DNA from: Xanthobacter dioxanivorans
GTDB lineage: Bacteria; Pseudomonadota; Alphaproteobacteria; Rhizobiales; Xanthobacteraceae
Assembly: GCF_016807805.1 (NCBI RefSeq)
Contig: NZ_CP063364.1
Coordinates: 1 to 64,000, forward strand
Direction: 5' to 3'
DNA length: 64,000 bases
Below the pieces are notes generated by a model that made no database searches, was not told the origin of the DNA, and worked only from the letters and a program-made list of their open reading frames with translations. A program made the translations under genes and the position numbers. Every line of letters starts with the position of its first letter. The first letter of the stretch is position 1. This document shows positions 7,243 to 15,964 of this stretch, one piece after another.

Positions 7243-7659
7243 ATGACGCGCACTCTCCCAAGACCGCACCTTGGAGCCCAGCATCCGCAGAACGTTCCGC
7301 TGTCGGAATGGAACGATGGGTGGCTCAAGTTGAGCGTCGCCCATCACACCGGCACGGGCTTCCTCCTCGCGACCGACGCCGAGAAGCGCGCCAACGGTTG
7401 GCCGCTCACGCGGGCTGAGATGATCGCTTTGCTCATCGAGCGGAACGACATCCCTGCCGCCGGCGTGGGTGAGCCCGCGACAGCGCCCGCGGGTGCTCCG
7501 GATTGGGGAGAGCTGGCGACCAGGATCGCCGAAGCTGTCCTGCTTGAGCTCGGGCACGGCTCGAACGCCTCCCGCGATCCCGGAGCGGACCGGCGGCGTG
7601 ATCGCCTGTGCGCGGTGATCCAGCCACTGCTCGAAGCCGAGAGAAAGCGCGGCTCCTAG
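7243..7659 (+). CDS. hypothetical protein, 138 aa
   Basis: Start at ATG 7243 with AGGAGA at 7231-7236, overlapping the previous stop codon, so translation is likely coupled. A region GTGFLLATDAEKRANGWPLT and MIALLIERNDIPAA precedes a helical C-terminal part. Acidic to neutral, no membrane segment. No recognised domain. Confidence 0.5.
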   Translation: MTRTLPRPHLGAQHPQNVPLSEWNDGWLKLSVAHHTGTGFLLATDAEKRANGWPLTRAEMIALLIERNDIPAAGVGEPATAPAGAPDWGELATRIAEAVLLELGHGSNASRDPGADRRRDRLCAVIQPLLEAERKRGS

Positions 7660-7688
7660 CCGCGCACCAGACCCTTCGACGACAGGAG

Positions 7689-7946
7689 ATGGACATGCTG
7701 CAATTCGAGTTTCATGCCTATGCCGGAGACGAGTTCGGCAGCACCGCAAGCAGGGCGGAGGTGACGGTCGTCCCCCTGCGTAGCGACAGCGCCGCTCGGT
7801 CACGGGCCGGGCGGATGGCGAAGCGCGTCAACGGTCCTGTCGATCTCGCCCGCGCTGGCGCGGCGGAGTGGAACGACCGCTACATCACGACCGCCAAGCC
7901 CTGCGACATCCGCCAGGCCGGATATCGCTTTGAGAGGGTCAGCTGA
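7689..7946 (+). CDS. hypothetical protein, 85 aa
   Basis: MDMLQFEFHAYAGDEFGS, with ACAGGAG just upstream of the ATG at 7689. It contains EVTVVPLRSDSAARSRAGRM and ends DIRQAGYRFERVS. Basic overall. Four bases separate its stop from the next start, so it is part of the same plus-strand operon. Function unknown. Confidence 0.45.
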   Translation: MDMLQFEFHAYAGDEFGSTASRAEVTVVPLRSDSAARSRAGRMAKRVNGPVDLARAGAAEWNDRYITTAKPCDIRQAGYRFERVS

Positions 7947-7950
7947 ACCC

Positions 7951-8253
7951 ATGAAGCTCACCCCGCTGGCGCTCGAGACGCTGGGCCTCATCCGCGATGG
8001 CCAGGTGCGTCAGATCAACTGCGGCACCGCTGCCTGGCGGATTTTCGGAGCGAACCCTTCCGTCGTGGGCCGTCTCGTTTCGCGGCAACTGGCTGTCTGG
8101 GGCGGCTACGGCGGCGAGACGATCGCCATCACCCTCACCCCAGCCGGCGAAGCGGCATGGGCGGCGGCCACGCCCGCCGCTCCGGCAGCGCCGGACCTCT
8201 TCTCTTCCCCCTCGCACCCAACACCGGAGAATGACGATGCCCAGGAAACATAG
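7951..8253 (+). CDS. putative winged-helix-like small protein
   Basis: 100 residues: LTPLALETLGLIRDGQVRQI, then SVVGRLVSRQLAVWGGYGGE and ITLTPAGEAAWAAA. The order helix, recognition-like 'VVGRLVSRQL', then a 'LTPAGEAA' wing recalls MarR-type winged helices, but the match is short. Its end overlaps the next start by about 20 bases. Confidence 0.45.
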   Translation: MKLTPLALETLGLIRDGQVRQINCGTAAWRIFGANPSVVGRLVSRQLAVWGGYGGETIAITLTPAGEAAWAAATPAAPAAPDLFSSPSHPTPENDDAQET

Positions 8254-8647
8254 CGAAGATCAGGAACAGCACACGGCCATCGGCGCGCGCCTCAAGTTTG
8301 CTCGCATCCGCAAGGGAATGAGCCAGGAGAAGGCCGGCCAGGTGATCGGAGTGACATTCCAGCAGATGCAGAAGTACGAGAACGGCCGCAACAGCCTGTC
8401 CGGCGTGGCTGCCGTCAAGTTGGCAACCGCTCTGGAGATCTCGGTCTCCTACCTGCTCGTCGGTACCGAGGAGGAGAAGGAGGCCGGCGTCCCCATCATG
8501 GGAGCGAAGGCCTACGAGGCCGCGACGATCGTCGAGCAATTGCCGGCCAATCTTCGGCCCCAGGTCGTGGCCTTCCTGCGAAGCGCGGCCAACCTGGGCA
8601 GTGAGGCCAACCAGGGCAGTGAGGCGCTCCAGGCTTCTGCAATCTGA
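8231..8647 (+). CDS. XRE-family transcriptional regulator
   Basis: The helix-turn-helix is clear: IGARLKFARIRKGMSQEKAG, then QVIGVTFQQMQKYENGRNSL at residues 15-55, the Cro/C1 pattern. The C-terminal half (EQLPANLRPQVVAFLRSAA) is helical and ends in a repeated GSEANQGSEA stretch. This layout resembles short-chain HTH regulators of alphaproteobacteria (SinR/ClgR-like). Starts at ATG 8231 or 8237. It overlaps the previous gene and probably belongs to its operon. Confidence 0.85.
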   Translation: MTMPRKHSEDQEQHTAIGARLKFARIRKGMSQEKAGQVIGVTFQQMQKYENGRNSLSGVAAVKLATALEISVSYLLVGTEEEKEAGVPIMGAKAYEAATIVEQLPANLRPQVVAFLRSAANLGSEANQGSEALQASAI

Positions 8648-8678
8648 TGTATCCTGTGCTCCGGGAAAGGAGGAGAGC

Positions 8679-9079
8679 ATGTTCGACCTGACCACTGTGT
8701 TCGGAGATGCCCCGGTCGGCTTCACCGAGCCGGCCGCGATCTGGGCAGCTCTCCCCCCGAGGTGCAGCAGCAGATCGGCATCGCGGCCATCACGATGACC
8801 CTGGGACGCCTTGGCCAGACCGCCGGCCTGATACCCGACCACGGCTATGCCGCGGCCGAGATCGAGGCGATGCAGGTGATCCAGCAGCACCTCGAGCAGC
8901 ACGCCCCCGAAGCGTTCTCGAATGGCGAGGCCCGGCTCCCCCGTCTCTCGGCGCTGGGGATCAGGGCCTGCCGCCACTGCGGCTGCACGGACGCCATTGG
9001 CTGTCCGGAGGGTTGCACGTGGATCGCTGAGGAGGTCTGCTCCAGCTGCGCCGGCGCCGACAAGGATGCGAGGACGTGA
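8679..9079 (+). pseudogene. Cys-rich C-terminal domain protein, frameshifted at a C run
   Basis: MFDLTTVFGDAPVGFTEPAA continues to AALPP and then must shift by one base within the six C's at 8753-8758 to read EVQQQIGIAAITMTLGRLGQ. The rest is intact and ends with ACRHCGCTDAIGCPEGCTW and EEVCSSC, a cysteine block (CxxCGC, CxxGC, CxxC) found at the C-termini of various phage and alphaproteobacterial proteins, probably metal-binding. GGAGG upstream of the start. A single missing C is typical of a homopolymer error. Confidence 0.65.
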
Positions 9080-9441
9080 TGCAGAAGATGACCTCCCCCG
9101 CCCAGCTCAACGGCTACGCCCTGCGCGTGACGCCGATGCTGGTTGAAGGCTTTCTCGCCGTGTACGGCGATCGTGACCGGTACCCGGGCGACGATCGAGC
9201 GACCCGCAAGGCGGACGTGATGCTGGCTGTGCAGAGGCTCTGCCTGGTCTCCGCGTCGGATGGCACCGTCACGGTCTCAGCACATCGCTCGAACCCGCTG
9301 GCGGCCCCAAGCTGCGTCGGGTTCCTCGAGGTGTATGAGCGCAACTCGAACCTCGACGGGCGCAGCATCCCCCTGATGGTGGAACGGCTGCGCACGGCGC
9401 TGTCGCTATTCCTCGCTCGCAACGACGCTGCCGGCTCCTGA
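9079..9441 (+). CDS. hypothetical protein, 120 aa
   Basis: The ATG overlaps the previous stop (TGATG), so translation is coupled. Sequence includes VTPMLVEGFLAVYGDRDRYP and LLAVQRLCLVSASDGTV-like strands (MLAVQRLCLVSASDGTVTV). No recognised domain. Its 3' end overlaps the minus-strand gene at 9406-9645 by 36 bases. Confidence 0.45.
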   Translation: MQKMTSPAQLNGYALRVTPMLVEGFLAVYGDRDRYPGDDRATRKADVMLAVQRLCLVSASDGTVTVSAHRSNPLAAPSCVGFLEVYERNSNLDGRSIPLMVERLRTALSLFLARNDAAGS

Positions 9442-9645
9442 GGCGCTATTCGATTCCCCGTCTGCTCGCCGCCCATCGATTTGGGCTTGTGCCAGGCCGA
9501 GGAGTGCCTGGGCGACCTCATCGCCGGACCATCCCGCCACCTCGCCAGCGGCCGCGAGCTGACGGAATGCGGCTTCCATGCTCATTTCGCAATCCAGCAC
9601 CCTGTCCGGGTGGCCCTCTGGCCGCCGGGGTCCGTCGATCTGCAT
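9406..9645 (-). CDS. hypothetical protein, 79 aa
   Basis: Start at the ATG giving MQIDGPRRPEGHPDRVLDCE, because a GGAGGGAGG stands just upstream on this strand. The middle (MEAAFRQLAAAGEVAGWSGD, EVAQALLGLAQAQ) reads like a compact helical domain. No function known. Convergent with the gene at 9079. Confidence 0.45.
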   Translation of the reverse strand: MQIDGPRRPEGHPDRVLDCEMSMEAAFRQLAAAGEVAGWSGDEVAQALLGLAQAQIDGRRADGESNSASGAGSVVASEE

Positions 9646-9745
9646 CGTCGCCTCCCTCCGTTGGGGCAATTCAAGCACAGGTTTGAAAGCGCCGCCCCCT
9701 CTGTTATGTTCCCTCTTTGTTCTTTTCAGGAGCGGGACGCAGACG

Positions 9746-10090
9746 GTGGAGCGTGAACCGGTGCGCAGAATCATCGACTACCCGTGGGTGGTCGTCCGGA
9801 TCGCCTGCAGGGTGTGCGCTCGCAACGGTCAGGCTCGGCTTGCTCGGTTGGCGGAAAAGCACGGCGCCGAGTGCTCGATCGAGGAGCTGCTGGACCGCAT
9901 CGCCTGGACGTGTCCCTACCCCCGTCTGAAGCCAGACCAGAAGGCCCGCAAGTACCACGCCTATTGCGGTGTCTTCCTGCCTGACCTCGAGCTGCCCGCT
10001 CCGCGGCCGCCGGATATGCCCGGGACCGGCCTTCGGCTTGTCCATGGCAAGGACACTGGCGCGACGCCCGGCGATAAGGATGCAGCGTGA
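9746..10090 (+). CDS. hypothetical protein with cysteine/zinc-ribbon features
   Basis: 114 residues from a GTG at 9746 with AGGAG at 9728-9732 (spacing long). CRVCARNGQARLARLAEKHG, then ECSIEELLDRIAWTCPYPR and YHAYCGVFLPDL give paired cysteines, a degenerate zinc-binding pattern seen in short proteins on rhizobial plasmids and phages. Function unknown. Confidence 0.5.
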   Translation: MEREPVRRIIDYPWVVVRIACRVCARNGQARLARLAEKHGAECSIEELLDRIAWTCPYPRLKPDQKARKYHAYCGVFLPDLELPAPRPPDMPGTGLRLVHGKDTGATPGDKDAA

Positions 10091-10094
10091 AGCG

Positions 10095-10292
10095 TCAGCC
10101 GCCCTTGCTGGAAGGAGGTTTCGTCTGCGCGCCGGCGCGGGCCTCCTCGCGGCGGCGCAGCTCGCGCTCGATGGCATCCCTGATGAGATCCAGCCTGGTC
10201 TCCTCGGCGGAGACGAGCGCGTCCATCCGCTCCGTGACCCCTTCGGCCAGCGGCAACGTGATCCTGACGGGGAATTCCTTCTTCCGGCCCAC
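10095..10292 (-). CDS. ribbon-helix-helix-like regulator (short)
   Basis: From the GTG at 10292 the product is 65 residues: MGRKKEFPVRITLPLAEGVT, then ERMDALVSAEETRLDLIRDA and IERELRRREEA. A beta strand (PVRITLPL) followed by two helices is the CopG/RHH layout. Upstream in-frame codons would run through the operator array and are rejected. It faces a second RHH-type gene across the operator at 10306-10400. Confidence 0.5.
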   Translation of the reverse strand: MGRKKEFPVRITLPLAEGVTERMDALVSAEETRLDLIRDAIERELRRREEARAGAQTKPPSSKGG

Positions 10293-10305
10293 CCGCGATC
10301 GAATT

Positions 10306-10400
10306 GCATATGTACGAAATTGGGTCAAACGGCGCCCTTTTCGTATGTACGATATTGACCCTATATCGTATGTACGATACCCGTTCAATCGTACATACGA
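10306..10400. promoter_or_regulatory. array of TCGTA-N2-TACGA operators between two RHH-type genes
   Basis: Perfect copies TCGTATGTACGA at 10341-10352 and 10366-10377 and TCGTACATACGA at 10389-10400, plus an imperfect copy GCATATGTACGA at 10306-10317. Each is an inverted repeat of five with a two-base centre. Centres of the three perfect copies are 25 and 23 bp apart. The array fills the divergent promoter of two putative ribbon-helix-helix proteins. Confidence 0.7.
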
Positions 10401-10413
10401 TTGGACGCTCACC

Positions 10414-10701
10414 ATGTCGCCCAAGACCCCTCACGAACAGGCCAAGCAGAACCGCCGGTCGGAGCTGAAGCGCTCGGTCGTAGTGGCCGGCCGCAAGACT
10501 TCTGTGACGCTGGAGGCGCCATTTTGGGAAGCGCTCCAGGATATCGCTCGTGAGCGCGCCGTCACCGCCACCGGCCTCGTCAACGAGATCAACGCGCACC
10601 GTGCCACCACGAATCTCTCGGCCGCGATCCGGATCTACGTGCTTGACTATTACCGCGCCCAGGTCCGCAGCCTGCGCGCAACCAGACCCCACGCCAGCTG
10701 A
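10414..10701 (+). CDS. ribbon-helix-helix domain protein
   Basis: 95 residues. SELKRSVVVAGRKTSVTLEA, then PFWEALQDIARERAVTATGL, then LSAAIRIYVLDYYRAQ match the alphaproteobacterial 'ribbon-helix-helix, RHH_4' layout in which the strand KTSVTLE contacts DNA and the helices dimerise. Start ATG 10414 lies 14 bases after the last operator copy. Likely autoregulatory; partner of the divergent gene. Confidence 0.75.
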   Translation: MSPKTPHEQAKQNRRSELKRSVVVAGRKTSVTLEAPFWEALQDIARERAVTATGLVNEINAHRATTNLSAAIRIYVLDYYRAQVRSLRATRPHAS

Positions 10702-10715
10702 GAGGAACGACGCCG

Positions 10716-10964
10716 ATGCTCGGTCATCGCAAGGATGGGCCCTTCACGATCGAGCCCGTGGTGATCGGCGCCGTCACGGCCTACTACATGGTGGTGAATG
10801 CCGCCGGCGTGCCCGTGGCCCAAGGATCTCTCTCGCTCTGTCGGCGAGCCTTGGGCCTGCCCGACGCGGACCCTGATCCTCGCCCTTCCACCCCGCCGGC
10901 GTCCGCCGCGCGGCCAGCCTCTGCCGCGCCCACGCCGCGGCAGGGATTCGATAAAATCGAATAA
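10716..10964 (+). CDS. small hypothetical protein, 82 aa
   Basis: MLGHRKDGPFTIEPVVIGAV and TAYYMVVNAAGVPVAQGS form a small beta-rich part; the remainder is proline- and alanine-rich and probably disordered. AGAGGAACG upstream. Follows the RHH gene by 14 bases, presumably the same message. Confidence 0.4.
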   Translation: MLGHRKDGPFTIEPVVIGAVTAYYMVVNAAGVPVAQGSLSLCRRALGLPDADPDPRPSTPPASAARPASAAPTPRQGFDKIE

Positions 10965-10986
10965 CCATATGAATTTTCGTTCTATT

Positions 10987-11007
10987 TTTACGCAAACGAT
11001 GCGTAAA
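10987..11007. repeat. inverted repeat TTTACGCA-N5-TGCGTAAA
   Basis: A perfect 8-bp inverted repeat with a 5-base spacer, directly before two ATGCCAAC repeats. It lies at the proposed left end of the integrative island and could be a binding site or part of a recombination site. The right end (52.6 kb) also has TTTACG but the match is only six bases. Confidence 0.4.
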
Positions 11008-11028
11008 TGCCAACTAAAATGCCAACAA
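11007..11028 (+). repeat. ATGCCAAC repeats, candidate integrase arm-type sites (left end)
   Basis: ATGCCAAC at 11007-11014 and ATGCCAACAA at 11019-11028, 12 bp apart. The same decamer with the same 12-bp spacing occurs beside the tyrosine integrase at 52493-52514. Shared short repeats of this kind next to an integrase are typical arm-binding sites. Confidence 0.45.
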
Positions 11029-11059
11029 GCCTGATCGCTGCCCGTAGACAGCGCTATCT

Positions 11060-11094
11060 GGGATTTGCCGGGATCAGGTGGGATTGGGCGGGAC
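11060..11094 (+). repeat. four GGGAY repeats with exact 10-bp period
   Basis: GGGAT, GGGAT, GGGAT and GGGAC begin at 11060, 11070, 11080 and 11090. A comparable three-copy CGGGACA array with 10-bp period lies at 48111. One repeat per helical turn puts every copy on the same face of the DNA. Confidence 0.45.
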
Positions 11095-11167
11095 GCCACC
11101 GCTCAGGCCGCCTCCCATACACGGTTGAGGGTCTGCGATCATCCTTCCGCGCGATAGCTCTGCTCGC

Positions 11168-11673
11168 TCATCGGGCCGATGATTTGACACTTGTGCGCAG
11201 TCGTTCGAGAGCGCGAGCCAATGCCGCTGCGGCCAGCGCGCCGGTGAGGACGGGCCAGATGAGGAAATCCCAGCCGGGGTTGAACTGAGCCACGATCAAT
11301 GGCGTGATCCCCGCCGGGGGTGGAAGCAGCGGGTGGCGAGCATGAGCGCCACCGCGAGGCCAACGGCGACGGCGGTTTCTATATCTGACGGTGGGAACAG
11401 AGCGAGCCCGCCCAAAGCGACCACCCCGCAGATGAGGTGGCCGCCGAGGATGGCGCGAGTGCCGGCTGGCGCGCTTCCAGGCGCTCCGCATACCAGCACC
11501 AACGTCGTGATGAAGGGAAAAGCGGCAAGCGCCATTCCCGAGCCTGCGGCGATTCGGTGGAGTATGAAGACTGCCACCGCGGCCGAGAGGGCGGCGACCA
11601 AGATGGCGGCGACAGTGCCGCCACGCTCCCGGTCATGCCAATGGCCGCCGCCCATCTCCTCCATCGGGGCCAT
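11168..11673 (-). pseudogene. HPP-family membrane protein, frameshifted
   Basis: The first frame (from 11673) gives ILVAALSAAVAVFILHRIAA, LVLVCGAPGSAPAGTRAILG and AVAVGLAVALMLATRCFHP; at the G run 11316-11320 the frame must change to read PPAGITPLIVAQFNPGWDFL and end at 11168. The joined product has the HPP-domain order with GSPxxxPR-like and HPPAG motifs and four membrane helices. It begins six bases after the dhlB stop, so it is the last gene of the dhl operon. One extra base is the only lesion seen. Confidence 0.75.
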
Positions 11674-11679
11674 GCCTCG

Positions 11680-12441
11680 TCACACCGCTGGTGCGAGATG
11701 AGCGCCGGCCATCCCGCGAACCAGCCGCGGCAGGTCGCCAAGGGCGGGCACCACGAAATCAGGCGCCTCCGCATAGGTCTCCTCCTGCATCCTGAGCGCC
11801 TTGAACACGGTCAAGGGCGCGATGGCGCCCGAGGCCAGTTCCCGCGCCAGCGCCTCCCGCGGCAGGCGGGCGACGCGGGCCACGCGGAAGCCGAACGCCT
11901 TCGCGCCCCCCACGTCGAAGCCGTTGGAGGACACGAACAGCACCTCCGCCGGCGTCACGCCCAGCACCTCCTCCACCAGCGCATAGGCCTCGGGATGGGG
12001 CTTGAACACGCGCTTGGCATCGACGCTGATGACGGCATCGAAGCTGTCCGTCAGGCCCGCATTGGCCACGAGCGCCTGCAGCATGTCGGGCGCGCCGTTG
12101 GAGAGGATGGCGCGCTTGAGGGGCGCCAGCTCCGCGAGGCATTGCGCGGCGTCCGGATAGGGCGTGAGGCGGTTGTAGGCCTGCGCCATCCCGGCGAGGA
12201 AGGACTCGTCCGGCTCCAGCCCCAGCGTTCCGAGGGTATAGGCCAGCGCTTCCCGCGTGACGCCCCAAAAGTCGGCATAGCGCCCCATCAGCGCGCGGAG
12301 CCAGCTGTATTCCAGCTGCTTCTGCCGCCAGACCTGCGTGATGTACTCGCCCCGGCCTGGATACGCCCGCTCGGTGGCGTCGGCCACCGACTGGACGTCG
12401 AAGAGCGTACCGTAAGCGTCGAACACGACTGCCTTGATCAT
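11680..12441 (-). CDS. dhlB: L-2-haloacid dehalogenase
   Basis: 253 residues, HAD superfamily: Asp8 nucleophile in AVVFDAYGTLFD, motif II RAILSNGAPD, motif III Lys in AKRVFKPHPE, motif IV SSNGFDVGGAK. The enzyme hydrolyses L-2-halocarboxylic acids such as chloroacetate to hydroxyacids with inversion, in the cytoplasm. From memory the sequence follows Xanthobacter autotrophicus GJ10 DhlB from MIKAVVFDAYGT to AGAHLAPAV with few substitutions and the same length. Ribosome site GAGAGGAA upstream. It is the third gene of an operon behind a sigma-54 promoter; the preceding permease supplies the substrate. Confidence 0.95.
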   Translation of the reverse strand: MIKAVVFDAYGTLFDVQSVADATERAYPGRGEYITQVWRQKQLEYSWLRALMGRYADFWGVTREALAYTLGTLGLEPDESFLAGMAQAYNRLTPYPDAAQCLAELAPLKRAILSNGAPDMLQALVANAGLTDSFDAVISVDAKRVFKPHPEAYALVEEVLGVTPAEVLFVSSNGFDVGGAKAFGFRVARVARLPREALARELASGAIAPLTVFKALRMQEETYAEAPDFVVPALGDLPRLVRGMAGAHLAPAV

Positions 12442-12471
12442 GTCGTTCCTCTCGCTGTCTCGGGATCTTGA

Positions 12472-14022
12472 TCAGTGAAGGCTCTTGCCGGCCTGCGCAT
12501 CATCGCGCAGCCCGGTGTTGGCGCGAAAGACCACCTCGTCGAACTGCGCCTCGGAAACCGCATCCCGCGGCGAGAGCAGTGCGCCGAGAATGGCGCCGAG
12601 GAAGCCAATAGGCACGCTCGCAATGGCCGGATTCACGACTGGGAACAGCGCGTCAGCCCCCATGAAGGCCGGCCCTGTGAGCGCCAAAGCGACGGCAGAG
12701 ACAAGCCCGGCCACCATGCCTGTCACCACGCCCGCCGTATTGAACCGCTGCCAGAACAACGACAGCACGATCACGGGGAAGTTGGCGCTCGCCGCCACTG
12801 AGATGGCGAGAATTACCAGCACGGCGACATTGATGCCCTGCGCCAGCAGCCCGAACAGGATCGCGAAGGCGCTGACGATCACTGTCGAGATGCGCGCGAC
12901 CTTCACCTGCTCCTGCTCGCTCACATGCCCGCCGCGCAGGACGTTGACATAAAGGTCGTGGGCGATGGCGCCCGAGGTGGAGAGCGTCAGCGCCGCCACC
13001 ACCGCGAGGATGGTCGCGAACGCCACCGCGACCACCACGGCGAGAAACACCTGCCCGCCGATGCTGTCCGGCCCGCCGCCTAGATGCTGCGCCAGCAGCG
13101 GCAAGGCGAGGTTGCCGCCCTTGTCCGCCGCGCGAATCGCGTCCTGTCCGACGAGGACCGCCGAGCCGAGGCCGATCAGGGTGGTGACGAGGAAGAACGA
13201 GCCGGCCAGGAACATGAGCCACACCGCCGAGCGGCGCGCGGTCTGCGCGTCGGGCACGGTGTAAAAACGTGTCATGACATGGGGCAGGCCGGCGGTTCCG
13301 AAGGCGAAGCTAAGGCCGAGGGAAAGCTGGTCCAGCGGGTGTTTCAAATAATTGCCGGGCGCGAGGATCTTCGCACCGTATGTGTCTTCCGCTGCGGCGA
13401 AAACGGAAAACGGATCGAAGCCGAAATGAGCCAACAGCAGCGCTACCAGAACCGCCGCCGCGCTTAGCAGCATGACGGCCTTGATGATCTGCACCCAGGT
13501 GGTCGCGATCATGCCGCCGAACACCACGTAGACCAACATGCCGAGGCCGACGACTACTATAGAGATAGCGTAGGGCACCCCCAGAAGGAGCTTGATGAGT
13601 GCCGCCCCGCCCGCCATCTGCGGCACCAGATAGGCGAGGCTGACCACCACCGTGCCGAGCACGGCGGCGAGCCGCGCCTGCGGCCGCTGCATGCGGAAGG
13701 CGATGACGTCGCCGAGTGTGAAACGGCCGGTGTTGCGGATTGGCTCCGCCACCAGCATCAAGATGGCGAGGAAGGCCACCAGCGCCCCCGCCGCATAGAG
13801 TGAGCCGTCCATGCCGTAGAGTGCGGCAAGGCCGGAGAAGCCGAGGAAGGCGGCGGCGCTCATCCAGTCGCCGGCGAGGGCGAAGCCGTTTTGGATCGGT
13901 CCGAGCGTGCCGTCGGCGGTGTAGAAGTCGCTGGCCGTGCGCGTGCGCCGCGCTGCCCACCAAGTGATCGCGAGCGTAAGCGCCAGGATGGCGACAAAGA
14001 TGGCGAGGGCGAGCAGTTTCAT
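12472..14022 (-). CDS. dhlC: sodium:solute symporter, haloacid/acetate uptake permease
   Basis: 516 residues from ATG 14022. The frame is open further upstream to 14493, but that extension overlaps the DUF485 gene in a wrong-looking arginine-rich reading and is rejected. About thirteen membrane helices; family signatures of SSS/ActP permeases include ALAGDWMSAAAFLGFSGLAA, GMLVYVVFGGMIATTWVQII and a long AVVVAVAFATILAVVAALTL helix. ActP-type proteins carry acetate and related monocarboxylates; DhlC of GJ10 has been proposed to take up haloacids. It overlaps the DUF485 stop by four bases and precedes dhlB by 30. Confidence 0.9.
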   Translation of the reverse strand: MKLLALAIFVAILALTLAITWWAARRTRTASDFYTADGTLGPIQNGFALAGDWMSAAAFLGFSGLAALYGMDGSLYAAGALVAFLAILMLVAEPIRNTGRFTLGDVIAFRMQRPQARLAAVLGTVVVSLAYLVPQMAGGAALIKLLLGVPYAISIVVVGLGMLVYVVFGGMIATTWVQIIKAVMLLSAAAVLVALLLAHFGFDPFSVFAAAEDTYGAKILAPGNYLKHPLDQLSLGLSFAFGTAGLPHVMTRFYTVPDAQTARRSAVWLMFLAGSFFLVTTLIGLGSAVLVGQDAIRAADKGGNLALPLLAQHLGGGPDSIGGQVFLAVVVAVAFATILAVVAALTLSTSGAIAHDLYVNVLRGGHVSEQEQVKVARISTVIVSAFAILFGLLAQGINVAVLVILAISVAASANFPVIVLSLFWQRFNTAGVVTGMVAGLVSAVALALTGPAFMGADALFPVVNPAIASVPIGFLGAILGALLSPRDAVSEAQFDEVVFRANTGLRDDAQAGKSLH

Positions 14023-14396
14023 TGCGCCGTCCTCCCCGCTTCCGCTTCGCGCACGGCTTCCCGCGCCAGGGGGTCGAAGACGTGATGGGCAGCATAGGTG
14101 TAGAGCAGCGCCGCGCCCCAGCTGACCGCATAGATGGCGAGCAGCAGCGCGTATCCCACGTTCAGCGGGCCAGCGAACGGCGCGGCCATCAGCGCCCGGG
14201 CATAGCCCGCGAGCAGCAGCACCAGGAAGAAGAAGCCGAGCGAGCCGCCGAGCAGCAGCGAAATGACGCGGCGCTTGGCATCGATCAGGCGGCGAAAGGC
14301 GGGCAGGTCCACGCGGGCGGTCCATTCGGACGCGCTGGGAATGGGGACGGCCGCAGGGGGCGCTCGCCGGGCGGCCGGCGCGCTCTCGATAGTCAT
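14019..14396 (-). CDS. DUF485-family inner-membrane protein (YjcH-like)
   Basis: 125 residues from ATG 14396 (MTIESAPAARRAPP), with AGGAA upstream. RLIDAKRRVISLLLGGSLGF and the two helices (LGFFFLVLLLAGYARALMAA; GYALLLAIYAVSWGAALLYT) are the DUF485 signature. Genes of this family regularly precede ActP-type permeases and are thought to help them. Four-base overlap with dhlC. First gene downstream of the -24/-12 promoter 60 bp away. Confidence 0.85.
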   Translation of the reverse strand: MTIESAPAARRAPPAAVPIPSASEWTARVDLPAFRRLIDAKRRVISLLLGGSLGFFFLVLLLAGYARALMAAPFAGPLNVGYALLLAIYAVSWGAALLYTYAAHHVFDPLAREAVREAEAGRTAQ

Positions 14397-14455
14397 CGGG
14401 CGTTTCCTTCGATCTTGTTGTGGACCCGGCGCGGGACCGAGTCGCCTCCTTGATC

Positions 14456-14470
14456 GCAACCGCCGTGCCA
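14456..14470 (-). promoter_or_regulatory. sigma-54 promoter of the dhl operon
   Basis: Read on the minus strand: TGGCACGGCGGTTGC, which matches the -24/-12 consensus TGGCAC-N5-TTGC exactly. It is 60 bp before the DUF485 start and points to dhlC and dhlB. Dependence on the divergent sigma-54 activator fits. Confidence 0.85.
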
Positions 14471-14532
14471 ATCAGGATGTCACGCGATTTCAATATCTTG
14501 CGGAAAGCAGATCGACAAATATGAACCGATCA

Positions 14533-14548
14533 TGCATCGTCTGATGCA
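14533..14548. promoter_or_regulatory. candidate upstream activator site for DhlR
   Basis: TGCATC-GTCT-GATGCA is a perfect 6-4-6 inverted repeat, about 65-80 bp upstream of the -24/-12 element, the usual place for an enhancer-like activator site. It also overlaps the expected dhlR leader (start 14570), so DhlR could repress itself through it. Confidence 0.5.
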
Positions 14549-14569
14549 AATCCGGATCGAGGAAATGCC

Positions 14570-15964
<1,395 letters not shown>

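Noticed and set aside
11437..12471. 344-residue plus-strand ORF
   Set aside because: Opposite dhlB, whose identity is certain.
14023..14493. N-terminal extension of dhlC
   Set aside because: Runs in a wrong frame across the DUF485 gene; arginine-rich, no ribosome site; homologous permeases start at MKLLALAIF.
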